Assembly: GCA_963678675.1 (NCBI GenBank)
Contig: OY783198.1
Span: 4,903,001-4,967,000, forward strand
DNA length: 64,000 nt
Origin: Xiphydria camelus
Taxonomy: Eukaryota > Arthropoda > Insecta > Hymenoptera > Xiphydriidae
Direction: 5' to 3'
This document shows positions 21,302 to 34,273 of this stretch, piece after piece. Each line of letters begins with the position of its first letter. Position 1 is the first letter of the stretch. Below the pieces are notes generated by a model. That model saw nothing but the letters and a program-made list of their open reading frames with translations, ran no database searches and was not told the DNA's origin. A program made the position numbers and the translations under genes.

Positions 21302-22176
21302 CACGGAGAGAAAAAAAAGAGAACATCTCTAACCTAGAAGATGAGGAAAAAGTGTCATTTTTCTGACTAACTGCACCGAATTGACAGACGGTAGAATTTT
21401 TCCCCCTTTGGAATGAGATTTTTCCATCAAAATCGAAAAGTAATTTTTGATAAATAAACTGGTAAAATTTAACCCATGTAAATGTAAATTTTCCTTGCTA
21501 AAAACGACAAATCATACATTATTTTATTTCTCAAAAAAAAAAGAATATTAATAAGGATTCAAATTTGTCATGGGGGCTATTCTCGACGCGTGAGAAATGT
21601 TTTTCGTGGACGAAAAGTAATTTGTTAACAGAGGTAAAGTTTCGTCGATCACTTTCGTTAATGATTCGAAAATCCCTTCCAAGATAGATCTCGTCGACGA
21701 AATGAATTTTCTCACACGAAAAATAATTTCCCATACTCCTCTCACCGTGTTTACATCTCTTAGCAAAACGTCTTCTTTTTAGTATCTTGTTTAATCCCTT
21801 AGCGACAAATCTTCTTTAAGATTCCGTTGTAGTGGTGTTACGGACAACGGAGTACTTGATTCTGATTGGTCTATAAGACCGAATGTAACATTAGCACTTG
21901 TCGGTGAAGATTTTCTCCAGGAAAAAGGGAAAAAATCCGGTGCAGAAGAATATATGTTGACCATAAACTGTAGAGCTACTACTATACTGCTGCGTAGTTT
22001 TTATTTTATTTTGCTGGGAATTTGAAAATTCACCGAAAATTCCCTTTTTTCAGAAGAATAATTTTCCAGCCCTTTGATAATTTCTTACCTATCTCACTGT
22101 AATTTCTGGTTGATTGTCACAATGGTGCAGCGTTACCCATAAAAAAGGGGAATTTTTTACTTTTTTTTTCTCCGTG
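21302..22176. mobile_element. MITE-like element ending CACGGAGA-A(n)
   Basis: CACGGAGAGAAAAAAAA at the left and its near reverse complement at 22158-22176 bound 875 bp of AT-rich sequence. A weaker inverted match continues for roughly 100 bp. No coding capacity is seen. Confidence 0.6.
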
Positions 22177-22548
22177 CACTTGGTAATTTTTTAAATCAAA
22201 GTCGGTAGAGTCATAGTTATTTCAAGAAGTCGTTAGAAGTTATTATTTCAAAGAGTTCGTCCCTTGATTCGTCAAATAATTTCACGATACCTCCTCGCCG
22301 CTAAAAATGCTGTAACAATTCGTATTAATTCTCGGCGTTGAAATGGTCATACCATCAAAATGCCCAGATTCCGTAAATCGTTGTGATGATGCGTTACATG
22401 CAGTCGGTATTGTTGCGCGTGTTTCGTGTAGCTTGAGAAAGTTTGATTTTAAAAGACCATAACCACTGTTGAATTGATTGATTAATTTATTTCCGATAGT
22501 CACCCAGTTCGTAGTGATCAATGAACTCAAATTGGCCATGATTTCTTA

Positions 22549-22605
22549 GAGTCGAAATTTTTCGTTCAAATGAACATTCGAAACTTCAGGTACATTTATT
22601 TATTC
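22549..22605 (+). repeat. Dispersed repeat fragment, shared with 25664-25721
   Basis: The core TTCGAAACTTCAGGTAC is common to both copies, preceded by TCGAAATTTTTC and a diverged ATTCAAAT stretch. The family and its full extent are unknown. The remaining sequence from 22177 to 23200 shows no gene. Confidence 0.6.
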
Positions 22606-23201
22606 GAAAACACATTTTTTTTTTCTAACGCAATACATTCCATTTTCTGAGTCACTATTTTCCTAGGACATTCGTTTGTCATTCTTCACCTTTTAGGGAG
22701 AAATTAGTCGGCGCGACGCGATACAGCCACCTATATAATATCGCCTTCAAGGTTTTACGCGCCGTTTCGCGCGGCTCACCGGTCCGCACCGCGAGGTGTA
22801 GCCCCTCTCGTAATGCGCAATTTGCGTCGCTCGACCCTCTCCAGCCGCGTTATACGGACGCGCTACAACCGAATACGGCACATACGTGGAGTCCGATGCT
22901 CGACCACTCGTAACGGAGCAAGCTCGTGTCCCGCGTAATGGCGCTTACGGTCATCGAGTGTTCGTGTTCCGAGCGCGTAATCCTCCACGACTCGTCGCCC
23001 GCCCTTGAGAATGCTCCATATGGCATTTCCCAAGGGGCAGGGGAGGATTTTCGTACGCACTTGCCCGACTACACGGTAGATGTGCATTTATCGCGCGTGG
23101 ATCACGACAGGAATAAATGATGCGGCGTGTATATAGATCGTTTCGTTTCGATCGTATACGAATAAGGATGCTCCTACATTTTAGGAATCTCGATAGACGA
23201 C

Positions 23202-23446
23202 GCACGCCGAGAGAAAAATTTAGTAGGATCAACTGAACGTTTATTTGTACATTACTGACCAAGTAATTTACTGGCTCAAGTAATATTTATTTGTCCCGAT
23301 AATATATTTTTCGCATAAAACTGTATCAACTTGAGCCAATAAAATATTTCATCGGGACAAATAAACAATACTCGAGCCGGTAAAATATTTAGTTGGTAAT
23401 GTACAAATAAATATTTAATCGAATCTATGAAATTTTTCCCCGAGCG
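23202..23446. mobile_element. Foldback MITE, CGCCGAGAGAAAAATT family
   Basis: The two halves are largely reverse complements: GTTTATTTGTACATTAC against GTAATGTACAAATAAATATT, and TTTGTCCCGAT against ATCGGGACAAA. This makes a hairpin of about 245 bp. Confidence 0.75.
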
Positions 23447-23938
23447 TATGTATACCGCGGTTTACGACGAAATCTTTTCCAACTTCCCGATCTCACCGCG
23501 TTGACTTCCCACACGCTCCTCTCATGCATTATTCGCGGGGAAGAATCTGTATATCCGCGCAAAGCCGATCGAGTTTATTCCGCATAACGTCCACCCCGCG
23601 GAAGATGCGTCCCGGCTGAATTTTCTTCGAATAAATCCCGCCCGGAGATCGACCATCGTCGATATGTCGGCGCGACAAATTATCGGAAAATGATTTCTCC
23701 GTTCCCCCTTCGGATTTGGTGTCGCGTTCCGTGGATACGCAATTCTGTATCGATTTTATATACGGTCGCGCGTGTTTTCTCTGCCGAGACGATTAAGTTA
23801 ACTGTCTCAATAGCTGGACGGCTAAGTCCGGTATCCAGACAGTCGTAAAAATTCGTGCAGCGCAGATTTTACTTAGGGCTTTCACCAGTGGAACTTCCTG
23901 TACACATCCTTCATTTATTGACGTTTTTTTTCCACTAT

Positions 23939-23954
23939 AGAGAGAGAGAGAGAG
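23939..23954. repeat. (GA)n microsatellite
   Basis: Short run of GA dinucleotides. The flanking 23447-24600 holds no recognisable gene. Confidence 0.85.
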
Positions 23955-24603
23955 TGCCATTATTTTCATCTCATTCACACACAATAATTTGAATTATATT
24001 CAAATATATCCGGCTACCAAGACGTGTCCTGCTATCGGGACAGTTACCTTATCGCTCCCGGCGTTTGACCCTCCTCCGCCGGTGCGATCCACGCGTCGTC
24101 TCGTCTCGGGAGAAGTTCAACGGCGAAAGCACTGCCGCGTCCGTCGGTAGGCGCGCCGCCTCTCGATGCAGCGCGCGAGCGATCGCGGAGTCGCCTTATT
24201 TGGTCGGCCGCGGCACCCGAGTGGAATCCGAAATCGTACCGGTACACACACCTGGCATGGAGCCGCCGGTGCAACGGTGTCGGGGCGGCGAATTACGACT
24301 CGCCGCGCTGGGTTGGCTGCATTTTACTCGTATGTATTATCGCGCGCGTTCTGGAATAACGCGCGGCAATTCGCGCGAACAGCTGACGCGGATCCAGAAA
24401 TATGTAGATACATATTCTCCATCGCTTCGCGGGTAAATCTTTATTTGTCGATCATCCGTTACGTATATTGGACGGTACTTTCGACTTGGAATCCTGCGCG
24501 TATATCGAGAGAGCGTATTGTAAATGACAACACCCCGCGTTTCCTCGAAAACTCTCGCCGAGAGGTCCTCCTTTACGTTGCTACGGATATATGTATATAC
24601 GCA

Positions 24604-24858
24604 CACGCAGAGAAAAAGAATTAGTTGGATCTATTGAAAATTACTTGCGGGGTCGCAAGTAATTATTCATTTACATCAATGCAATTTCTTAATACATCAA
24701 TTTGATATCTCTTCCGTACAATCGTGCGAAACAGTATGCAGTTGCAATGAAGAAATGTTAAATTAACATGAGAAAAGATCAGATTGTTGCAAATAAATAA
24801 TTACTTGCGACTCCACAAGTAATTTTTAGGAGATCCAATTAATTCTTTTTCTCTGTAT
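24604..24858. mobile_element. MITE family D, copy 1
   Basis: Ends CAGAGAAAAAGAATTAGTTG and the reverse complement, followed inward by AATTACTTGCG-GG-GTCGCAAGTAATT. It is the same family as 60766-61019 in sequence and size (about 255 bp). Confidence 0.8.
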
Positions 24859-26218
24859 ATACAATAACGGCGTTTAAGGACACGCCAGTCGTGTGCGTTT
24901 CTTATTACTCGACATTTTCCCCTTCCGCACAATTTTCTTTCCCCGTCGGATTCTCTCCGTGACTCGAGCGAAGGAGTAGGTGCACAGGAGTGTGTACGTA
25001 GAGCAGCAGGGAATATCGCAGGGAGGGACGGGAGGAAGAGGAATAAAAAAAATAGTTTCATCTATCTCGCGCAGTCCCGCGGCGACAGTTCTTTTTTACC
25101 CTTTCCATTTTTTTTCTCTTTACCGCGTAGTACAATTTCGCCGTGTATAGGCGCTTCCGCGTATATCGCTCCTTTCGAGCGGGGAGGGATGATTTTGCCA
25201 ATCTTCTCGTCGCGCGCTCCATATTCCGCCCCGTATGCCCAATATGTCCGTGTAATGGGAACAGTCGCCCGTGTCCCTCCCCCTCTTTTTCTCTCGCTCC
25301 GGCGAACGTCCATCTCGCGTCTGCGCCAACGCCGCGTCGCGATCGCGGAAACGCGCGGCGAGTGTGGAAGACTCGGCGAATCCTTTATGGGCGCCGAACC
25401 GAAAAAGGCGCAATCTGTGTCTCCGCCGCGACGCGTTTGCGCGCGGACTATCTTCATCGGCGCGGGTACTCACGGCGGAATGCTTGAGAGAAGGATTGAG
25501 ATAGGATCTCGCCTAAAGCGCTATGTAGGATGTGGGTATACGTACACTGAGACAAATATAATAATTAGGTTAAAATGACAAAGCGCATCTAGTTGGATAT
25601 TCGCTCAATTCGTGAAAATATCTCTATAGGTCAAGTAAACAATCGACTCAACGGTGGTCTTTTAAAATCGAAATTTTTCATTCAAATAAACGTTCGAAAC
25701 TTCAGGTACGTAAATTAACCGAGTTATTTTTCTCAGGGCATACGGACGAAATTAAAAGATGGTCGATATTAAAAAGCCAGGCGAAGAGGGGATTACTCCG
25801 GTGTTCCCTGCGAGCTGGGCTGGTTATAGTTCGGCTGTGACGTCATCGTATTCTTCTCGTTTCGTGTACATAGGATAGTTTCGCTCCGATAGTGTTTCGT
25901 TACTCCCGTTCGGCATTCTATTCGTCGATAGAGACGGTGCGCAATTAGGAGGTCTCGTTAGTGCCGTGGTAATTCTGAGGGAGTAAATATTCTTAGCCAT
26001 CACATGGAACGCGCAGTTATCGACGCGAAGGGGTGACTCGTAATTTCTCTCCCTCGTGCTCTCTTTCTGCTGAACAACAGACTGTTTCTCTGCGACGTCC
26101 GAAGAGAGGGTCACGATGTGTCCTCTGTAACGTTTAATGTTTTCACGGGCAAAACTATCGTGCCAATCATTGCTCGTCGTTTCATTGTGTAAACATCCTT
26201 TGGGAGAACGTGCCGTTG
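24859..26218. other. Non-coding stretch with one repeat fragment
   Basis: CpG-rich in 24.9-25.5 kb, with no gene seen. The only recognised sequence is the fragment 25664-25721, which matches 22549-22605. Confidence 0.5.
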
Positions 26219-26242
26219 CTCACACACACACACACACACACA

Positions 26243-26288
<46 letters not shown>
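26219..26288. repeat. Compound (CA)n(CT)n microsatellite
   Basis: CA dinucleotides to about 26245, switching directly to CT dinucleotides to 26288. Confidence 0.95.
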
Positions 26289-26294
<6 letters not shown>

Positions 26295-26332
26295 CACCGC
26301 AATCTGCGCATGATAATCCACGTTCTAGCCAC

Positions 26333-26772
26333 GGTGTCCAGCGGTCAGGAGATTCTGAGAAATCTGGAATTGTCAGGGAATTGCATTAGTCAGGGAAATT
26401 AAAGAATTTTCTGGAATTTTTCGAGAATACTCAAATTTCATAAATAGCTTGACTCCTGATCTACTAAAATTTTCAAGAATTTATATAGAAATTGTGTATG
26501 TATCTAAGTTTTTTCTGTTCTAAAAAGCCGTTAAACAATAATATGATTTGACAAAATCAAATTATTCAAATATTTATATTTATTTCTCAGTTATCACACA
26601 GTAACCCGTTCTATGATTATTAGTTAGTTTGTTCATTCAATGAAAAATTATCGGTGCGTAAAACTTTATACCAGATCTATACCGATAGTGATCAGGGAAA
26701 TTCGGCTATTTAAGACTGAAAAACCTGCAAAAGTCAGGGAATTTCTTTTTAAAATTTGGTTAGACATCACGC
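26333..26772. mobile_element. MITE-like repeat rich in TCAGGGAATT
   Basis: It opens GGTGTCCAGCGGTCAGGAG and closes with GTCAGGGAATTTCTTTTTAA followed by AGACATCAC. Several TCAGGGAA motifs occur near both ends. I recall a similar GTGTCC...TCAGGGAATTT layout in arthropod repeats but cannot name it. The inverted ends match weakly. Confidence 0.5.
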
Positions 26773-27810
26773 CAGCGTATCTACGACGTATCCCTTAAAA
26801 GAAATTCGATAAAGTTCTCCACTCGTTCGGTAGCTTCTCTGTTAGCTTTATCCGCACCTTTGCGATTATCTCGTCGACTTCTCCCACCGATACAACTTCC
26901 AATAAATTGCACTCGAGTGTTGTATCGTCCTCGCAAAAGTTTCCTCCTCCGCGTAAAATCCTCGCTGGAGTTATTTATCTCCTCTCGCCGTGCCACTTCT
27001 CATTTTTTTCGCTTTTTGGTCAAATTTCCGGCGCGTCGATGCCGACTGTCGGCCGAGCGCTCCTAATTAAGCTATCGCACTAATTGGACGGGTGACACCG
27101 GGCGCGTCGCGCTCAACCAGCCAACGAACGCCGCGAGTTCGAACGATTTTTCCGTCACGGATCGCCGATTTTCGACAGCCCGCCGCGAAATACGATCCGA
27201 CTCTTATCTCCTCTCGATCCGTGATACCCAGAGTAGCGGTAGTCAGCGGAGGTCGGACCGCGCTAAGCGAGAAAGACGGGCGAATTTATAGCGGCCGAAA
27301 GCGAGGGAGAAGTTTATCGCACCCCGGATGATTTATTCGTTCTCCGCGATGTCTCCCGTGTCGTTCATCGCCGATACTCGGCGATCGTCGTCGTGTTTCC
27401 GACGGCGCACGATCTCGTCTCTTATTTTCGTCCGTCGCTCCTCGCGCGCGTCTCCACCTCGCACCGATATACCCACGCGCGTGGAAATCGTCGCGCGAAC
27501 GCACCGCGCGCGCACTTCCCACTTATCGGAGTCGCGCGAGCCCACGTCCGCGCGAAACGCTGGTGCGGCGATAACGTAGGCGTTATGACGTGTGTAAACG
27601 CGCGAATGCGACAAGGAGGGCCGCAGGGAAAGATAGGAGGGATTCGCGGTATTCTCGTAAAGAAATATTCATATTTTCAAATTTAATTTGTAATCAGTAT
27701 ACATACCTTCGCTTTTCCGTGTACATTTCTCCATGTGCTATCAGGAGACCACTCTTGGAGCCATTATCAACAAACGCTTATATATCAAATATCGCGCGAG
27801 AAAGAAAATG
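26773..27810. other. Non-coding, CpG-rich; nothing recognised
   Basis: No exon, RNA gene or repeat could be supported in this stretch. Confidence 0.45.
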
Positions 27811-28021
27811 TCCGAAAAAATAATCGTTCGCTGAGTTATAAACGCGTTTCTCTCTGCAACTTTGTAGCGTCATCGAAACGCAAGAGAGACGCGCTTATGC
27901 CGAGCGGCGAGAGCGAGAGAGACAGTCTCATGAGTACAACAGGGTGACGCAATGCATTTCGAAATATCGTTTGGAAGATAAGCTGTGATAAGACGGAAAG
28001 TGAAAAATGAAAAAATACGGG
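27811..28021 (+). repeat. Dispersed repeat family H, copy 1
   Basis: Shares GCGTTTCTCTCT, AGAGAGACGC, CTTATGCC and CGGAAAGTGAAAAAT in the same order with 53698-53901. GAGACGCGCTTATGCC forms an internal inverted relation with the first half. The family is unknown. Confidence 0.7.
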
Positions 28022-28664
28022 GTTGATGATTTCGTTCAAATTTTCCGAATTTGCGATAAAAAAGAAGCAGTGAGAAACCCGAATTGTACGCGACGTGCGG
28101 ATATACGGGGTGATTCTGGCGAGGAGATAAAACACGTCTGTATATACATATGTAGGAAGCGGTATAAAGAGTCGAACACTCTTATGGATGCAATTTTCAT
28201 TCGGTCAACGTTGGTGCGATGGGGTATCGCGTGACTCGTATAGGACACTATTGCGTTTATTTTCCATCGCGCCAACGCCGAGTCAGATTCGAAACCCTCT
28301 CTCTCACGTGTGTACGTTAAATGCACGTCGGAATGCAGCGTACGCACGCGAAAACATTCCGAATTAAAACTTCCCGAACGCGCGACCGCAGAAAACGTTT
28401 ATTTCCCTCGCCTCTACACACCCCTTGCCCTCGCGGCCTATTCCAACGTCTAGAAGCAAGGCTCGTTCATCTTTCCCCTTAGAAATTAATTAAATCCACG
28501 CGCAAAGTTCCGCGCAAACTGCGGAGGGAAGTTTTTGATGGAGCGATGCTCCTTTTTTGCGCTATTTCTCATCGCGACCGTGTTTCCTGCCGCGCAGGGG
28601 GCGGTGGAGGAAGCGCGGCGGAAAGGGAGGAGCGCGCGCAGGCGTTGCAATCCATGTGAGGCAC

Positions 28665-28881
28665 ACCGTGTGAGGCTAAACTTACTGGCCAGGAAAGAAA
28701 TTTCAATCACTGTTATCTCATTATCAGTGAACTTTTGGCCTACATCGATATGAGGCTTTATTGTAGATAAAAAGGTAATATTCAAAAAAGTATTATACAA
28801 ATGTGAGCCAAAAACTCATAGATACTGAGATAATAGCGATTGAAATTTCCTTCCTGGCGAGTTAATTTAGCCTCACATGGT
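28665..28881. mobile_element. Foldback MITE family F, copy 1
   Basis: Ends (CC)GTGTGAGGCTAAACTTAC and the reverse complement GCCTCACATGG bound two half-palindromes carrying GAAAGAAATTTCAATC. Other copies are at 34274, 34935, 40264 and 57943. Confidence 0.85.
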
Positions 28882-30940
28882 ATGTCGCGGTGAGCACTGA
28901 GGATGATGTAATTGATTTTATTCACTTGACGCAGGGACTCTCTTGGTCCGGTCGAGTGGTCGCCGCGCGAAAACACTCCATGCCTTCAGCTCGGACGGAT
29001 CTTTAAACGTTCCTTGCAACACGATCCGCGCTGCTCGGTAAATAAAATTTGACTGATGATATAAGCGGAAAAAAAAAAATTCGTTCTATAAATATACCGC
29101 AAAATAATTCATTCCATACATCTTGCCGGTGTGTTTCATCGAAATTCTGATTCATCGAACTCCCATCGGTAGGAGTACAGGAGGAGAGATTGCATCGAAC
29201 GAAACAAAGTTGCTTCGAGTTCCTCTCGCTTTCCCCTGAAGTTCCCATCTCTCGATACGGAGGGAGTGAAAATAAGAAACCGCGAATGTCGCTCCCCAAT
29301 AATCGATACTTCCGGCCCGACGAAATAAAAATAAATTCCACGTATACAGCGCGTTTGGTGTCTGATAAGAGAGACACCCCCGCACCGCCGAACAACCAAC
29401 CGCGAATTTTCGAAACTTTTTCAATTTATAATAAAAAGCAGATTTATTATTCAACGCCAGACCCTCTCTGATGGCGCAACGTAGCGTGCTCCTTGCCGCG
29501 CTACGTTACCACTTGCACCGATGGCTCCCCCCTCCTCCTATATAGCCTTCTCTTCCTCTCTCGCCGTCGCATCTTTCGTCCTTCCGGTATCTCTTTCTCT
29601 CTCTCCCCCCTTGAAGTCTCGTGCTCCGCTGCGCGCCCCACACACTCGCGCGCATCCACGTACTCACCCCGTGTAGACCCATACATACCGCGCGCAAGAG
29701 AGAGAGAGAGAGAGAGAGAGTGCTCGAATATAATTAATTCCGGCGCATCCAGCCGAGCGAGAACGAAAGAGGGATTTATACAGAGAGAAAGCGAAAGAGG
29801 AGGGGAGTGGGGCGAAAAATCAAAGCGAAAGAGCGAAGTGCCATTGTCCTTTGACTTTTTTCTCCCCCGCTCGTCGCTCCGCGCTGAAATATATAGAAAT
29901 GCATACAGAGAGGAGGCCCCGGCTGGAATGCGTTAACTTTTGATTGAAATTACTCCGCGCGATGTGACGGGACGGGGATTCAGATTGCGATGGAAACAAA
30001 GGCATCGGACACCGCGCGCGTTCCTCGTCGTGTAAAAATTCGCGAGAGAATTCCTTCCCTTCGGTGGCACTCGATGCAATTTTCGAACCAGCTCGAGCCC
30101 TTTATCGGTCGGGAAGCGGGGATATCACCGCGTCAACTGCAGGAAATTAAAGAAGAAAGAGCGCTTCATTTGCGCGACAAATACATGTATATGCCACGCC
30201 CCCTTCTCCGCAACTTCGACCCACTTGACAATTATTGGATGCGAGCTTCCGGATCCGCGTTCGTCGCATCCGAGGGAACTCGTTTCCCCCGTCACTCCAC
30301 GCGCGTATCGCTCGAGATCAAAGCAATTATCGGGGTTTCTTGATTACTCCGCCGAATTGTCAATAAATTCGAAGTCGTATCGCGCGAGCGTGTGTCGCCG
30401 TCGAAGGGCTGTCACGGTAAGAGTATTCGCGTTCGCGCCGAGAAACCGCGTGTCTCCATCGCTTCGATATCGACTTCGACGGAAATTGCACCGCCGTTGA
30501 AGTAAATCGGAGACGACCAGGGAGGAACATGGATATTTAACGGGATTCTGAAGACGGTTTTATATATAAAGGAGCGTGTCGGGGAAGACGTCTAAGCGTC
30601 GACGTCATACCGGAGAATCGTCTGGATCTGAGCGGCACGAAAGGAGAATTAGATAACGCGCGCGAGAGAGTCAGAGTTCGATATGGAACTGATTTTACAC
30701 GGGTATCGCGGACGGGTGCAATAAAACTTCGGTCTCTCTTGTTACGTGCGCTCGCGCGCGGTATATAGAACCAACGCGCGAAATCTCTCGAAGTGTATAT
30801 CGCTAGTCTATGTCCATTAGTATTCTTTGTAGCATAGAATAGTTCTGCACTAACCCAGCGATAAACTTCCGCGCCTCTTATCGTCAATAAGGAGCGTCTC
30901 GATATTTGACGAGTCCCGATCGATTTTTCGTTATTCGCGT
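28882..30940. other. Non-coding; microsatellite only
   Basis: CpG-rich sequence with a (GA)n tract at 29697-29720. No exon or RNA gene was recognised. Confidence 0.45.
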
Positions 30941-30941
30941 T

Positions 30942-31419
30942 GCACTGAGAGAAATAATTGTTGGTGTGAGAAAAATGTTTTCTTCAATCAAAAACATGGT
31001 ATAATTCCAGCGTCAAGCCGTGGCTTTCTTCGTGCGAGAAAATATTTGATAGGTTCGAATAATTGTTTTTTTTCGCGCAGAAAGAATTTCTTGTTCCAAC
31101 GAAAGTACTCTTGAATCGAGAACAGGGTAGATCGAGACTAATCGAATTACAGATCCATATTTCTCAGATCGTGTTGAAAATGAACATTTCAATCGTTCGT
31201 ATTTACCTCGTTCCTCTCCAACGAAGTGATACGAACAATCGAAATGCTCATTTTCACCATGACCTGAGAAATATAGACAGATCTATGAGATCCGATTCGA
31301 CCCGGTCTATCCTATACATTCCTCGACCAAGAATCTGTATTCTTAAAAATTTGTAAGATCATATATTCTTGATTCAAGCAATATTTTTGTTGTCACCACC
31401 CATTATTTCTCTCAGTGTG
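30942..31419. mobile_element. MITE family A, copy 1, with family B element inserted
   Basis: Ends GCACTGAGAGAAATAATTG and the reverse complement near 31402-31419. The interior (ATAATTCCAG-GTCAAGCCGTGG-TTTCTTCG) matches 46104-46411. The copy is longer because another foldback lies at about 31122-31315. Confidence 0.8.
31122..31315. mobile_element. Foldback element family B, copy 1 (nested)
   Basis: The arms contain CCATATTTCTCAG and CGAAATGCTCATTTTCA as imperfect reverse complements of each other. It shares these motifs and the GATAGACCG-type end with 59011-59205, and it interrupts MITE A copy 1. Confidence 0.7.
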
Positions 31420-31589
31420 GAGATACTGCGTGTAGCTTCTACACATTGCATTGTACAACGCGAAGAATAACGACGACGAAAGGCGTGGGGCGACGATTGT
31501 TATCGCCGACCTCGTCACGACGATGATACGTATTAACCTCGCTGAATAAGCGACTCGTAATCGGGTCGAAGAGAGGCGCTCCGAAAGAA

Positions 31590-32000
31590 ACCGTGTCACG
31601 GCCGTGTCACCGCTGTCGAAGCCCTCTCGTGGTGCCCCGCCCGGTTTTGCACCCCCGTACCGTACAGTACACCAGGCGCAGTCGGGTATACACACTCGAG
31701 GATTTTCAGTTGCGCCTGGAGGCTCGACCGGCTGGTCCCGGATACACACTCGGGTTTCCGAATTGCCCGTAAGAGCCGCTGGGTTCGCTCGAGCGCTCCT
31801 CCAGGGTGTGGGAGGGTTTAGACACCGGTTGCGGCCACCCGGTGATAGACCCGGATGCCGCTGCGGCTGCTGAGCTCGCTCGGCAGACGGATGGACGCTT
31901 CAGGGATCTCCAGCGAGCCTCCGGCACGGTTAAACTGACCATGCCGGATGCTCGGTACATCTGCTACCCTCGCGGTATCTCAAATATTGCCCTGTGTGCG
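31590..32000. other. GC-rich segment with internal duplication, origin unknown
   Basis: TACACACTCG followed by GGATTTTC or GGTTTCC occurs twice about 50 bp apart (31689 and 31744), and GGCGGCC/ACCCGGT-type motifs follow. The composition differs from the flanks and resembles the 5' region of a retrotransposon, but no reverse transcriptase or other domain is present, so I leave it unnamed. Confidence 0.3.
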
Positions 32001-32139
32001 CTTAGGCGTGTTACCTATATATATGTATGTGAAACTATCCCGTTTGATTGATATATGCATCTCGGGATCGCGAAATGGGGGTAGAATTTTGTTGGGTGTC
32101 TCGGGAGTGTGTTGTGATTTTGTTGAAAATCGAAATTCT

Positions 32140-32720
32140 TTTAAATCGATCGCTCGACCATCGTATCTTGTGTATTTTTTCACGCTGATTACGAAAAACA
32201 CAGTTACTAGGTCAATATTTCGAAGAGAATGTAAGATATCGGTGATTTTATGCCGAAAGCAATTTTCTCTTCCCATAAAATCATAGATAGCTCGGCATTC
32301 CTTTCAGATTTGCTCAATATATCTGTGATTTTCGGGATCAGCGTGGAAAAATACATAAGACAGGGCGGTCGAGCGATCGATTCCGGAGATTATGATTTTT
32401 GGTATTATAAAATTTGCCTTAACTTTTTTTTTTTTTACAAATTTTCGCAAAAATTGAAATCTGGATTGGCACTCTCGACCATCCTCTTATGTATTTTTTC
32501 ACGCTCATTACGAAAATCACGGTTGGGTCGATATCTCGAAGGAAATATAAGATATCGACGATTTCATGTTGAAAAATATTATTTCCTCCAATAAAATCGA
32601 CAATATCTCAGTGTTCCTTTGAGATTTTCATCAATAAATATATTATTTTTGGAATCCGTATTATATAAAAAAAAAATCATTGGATAGGATGGTCGAGAGT
32701 TCAGTTCCGGAGATTTTTAT
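32140..32720. repeat. Hairpin satellite, second locus
   Basis: Same family as 2600-4060: TTTTTTCACGCTGATTACGA, ATACATAAGA and GGTCGAGCGATCGATTCC motifs recur in alternating orientation in roughly two units, more diverged than the first locus. No terminal repeats are seen. Confidence 0.75.
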
Positions 32721-34270
32721 TTTTACGAAAATATCTAGGAGAGTAAAACCCTTGATCCAAACCCATATGGAAATAACGAGCTCAGCTGCAGCGAACGAGC
32801 GCACAAGTATGGAAAGAGTAGATGCAAGAAATCTTGAGTTACCGGAAATCTGCTCAAGTTCAGAGACGTAACCGTGAATGTATGCCGAATTTTCCGAGCG
32901 CGAACGGAGCGGATATGCGGCTGGTGTAAGGAAGAGGATGTGTTGGGCGGACTGGACCGACGCAGCTTCCCGTCCCTCTGAAATCAATTCGCGGGCAAAC
33001 CGAGCTTCGCCCGTTCGTTGCGCGAGAACGGAAAGAGGGGGGGGGGAGAGAGAGAGAGAGAGAGAGATTGACTCGGTGCAGTTATTGGCAAAACGTGCCT
33101 CTCAATATTGCAGTCTATAATTGAACGCCATTGCCACGTCAACGGAAATAGAATAGAAATTGGTATGGAAATGGCTCGGTCGCCCCGGGTGGGTGAACGC
33201 CGCTGTCGCTTCGACCTCGCGGTGTTTATTCGAGCCCCCGCGTTCCACCGTTTTCCTGTTTCCTCGGCGAAGTGGTGAAAAAAAAAAACGTACCACCTAT
33301 ATAATCTAATCTGCGCGCCTTCGATCGCCTTTCTTCCGTTTTATTTTCTACTCGATCGCGGCCAATCGGAAAGCTGCGCCTCGTCGCGCTCGAATTTCCG
33401 TTCGCGGCGTTCCTTTTGTCTCCTCCCATTGGGAGGGGGGGGGGGGTTAGCGTTGTATTTTTTTCCTACAAATCTTACTTTTCTTTTTCAACAATTTTTT
33501 CGCTGAATTTTACACATTTCGAAGTATACAGACGTTGCACCTGCGACTGCACATCCGTCAGTCGAGAATCTCATTGCTGTTGCGCTGCTTCGTTGCCTCG
33601 GCTAGCGTTGACAAAAAATTCGCCTCTCTCTCTCCGTCCAATCTTCTCGCGCGAGAGAATAGGTACATTGCGTCAGATATTCGCGATTTCTCGGAAAATC
33701 TGCGCGGCCGAGGTATTCGCGTCGCGTTTCGAATTTGACCACGCGGATGCAGTGCGCGCGCGAACTCTCGTGGTTGAGGTGCTGTCGCAATGATCTGGCG
33801 AGATGTTTTGCAATTCGAAGAGATATCGTCATTTTTGCATCTCCCTTCCCGCCGGCAATCGATCGCCTCTCGCAATGTTCGACGAGATGATCATTCTGTA
33901 TCGTCGCAATATCGCGAGGGAGAAAACGAATTGCGCTCGATACGATCGCTTCATCGACGCTGCGCTCTCGGGGCCGCGCGATTCCATTCGACGACCCGCA
34001 CCGAGAGCTAGGTATGGGTACTCTTGTGCGGATTCGATTTTTCTTTTCTTTTTTCACGACGTAAAATCGTCCGGTCGGAAGTAGGTTACGGTGCTCGGGT
34101 CCGCGCTCGTAAAACGCGAATGTTTAACTCTAACGTTGCTACGAGGAGAGGAGTGAGAGAGAGAGGGAGAGGGGAAGCGGAGGAATAAAAGAGGAGACAC
34201 GGGAAACGTAAGAGGATTGCGGCGAAACGTCGACGGGAAGGTTAGGTACCCTCGGTGCATACGAGTGTGA
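32721..34270. other. Non-coding with purine and G-rich tracts
   Basis: A G-run passing into (GA)n at 33031-33067 and a 12-G run at 33435-33446 (G-quadruplex capable). No gene recognised. Confidence 0.5.
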
Positions 34271-34273
34271 TAT

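Noticed and set aside
26111..26332. Open frame across (CT)n/(CA)n giving Arg-Glu and Val-Cys runs
   Set aside because: Translation of a microsatellite only.
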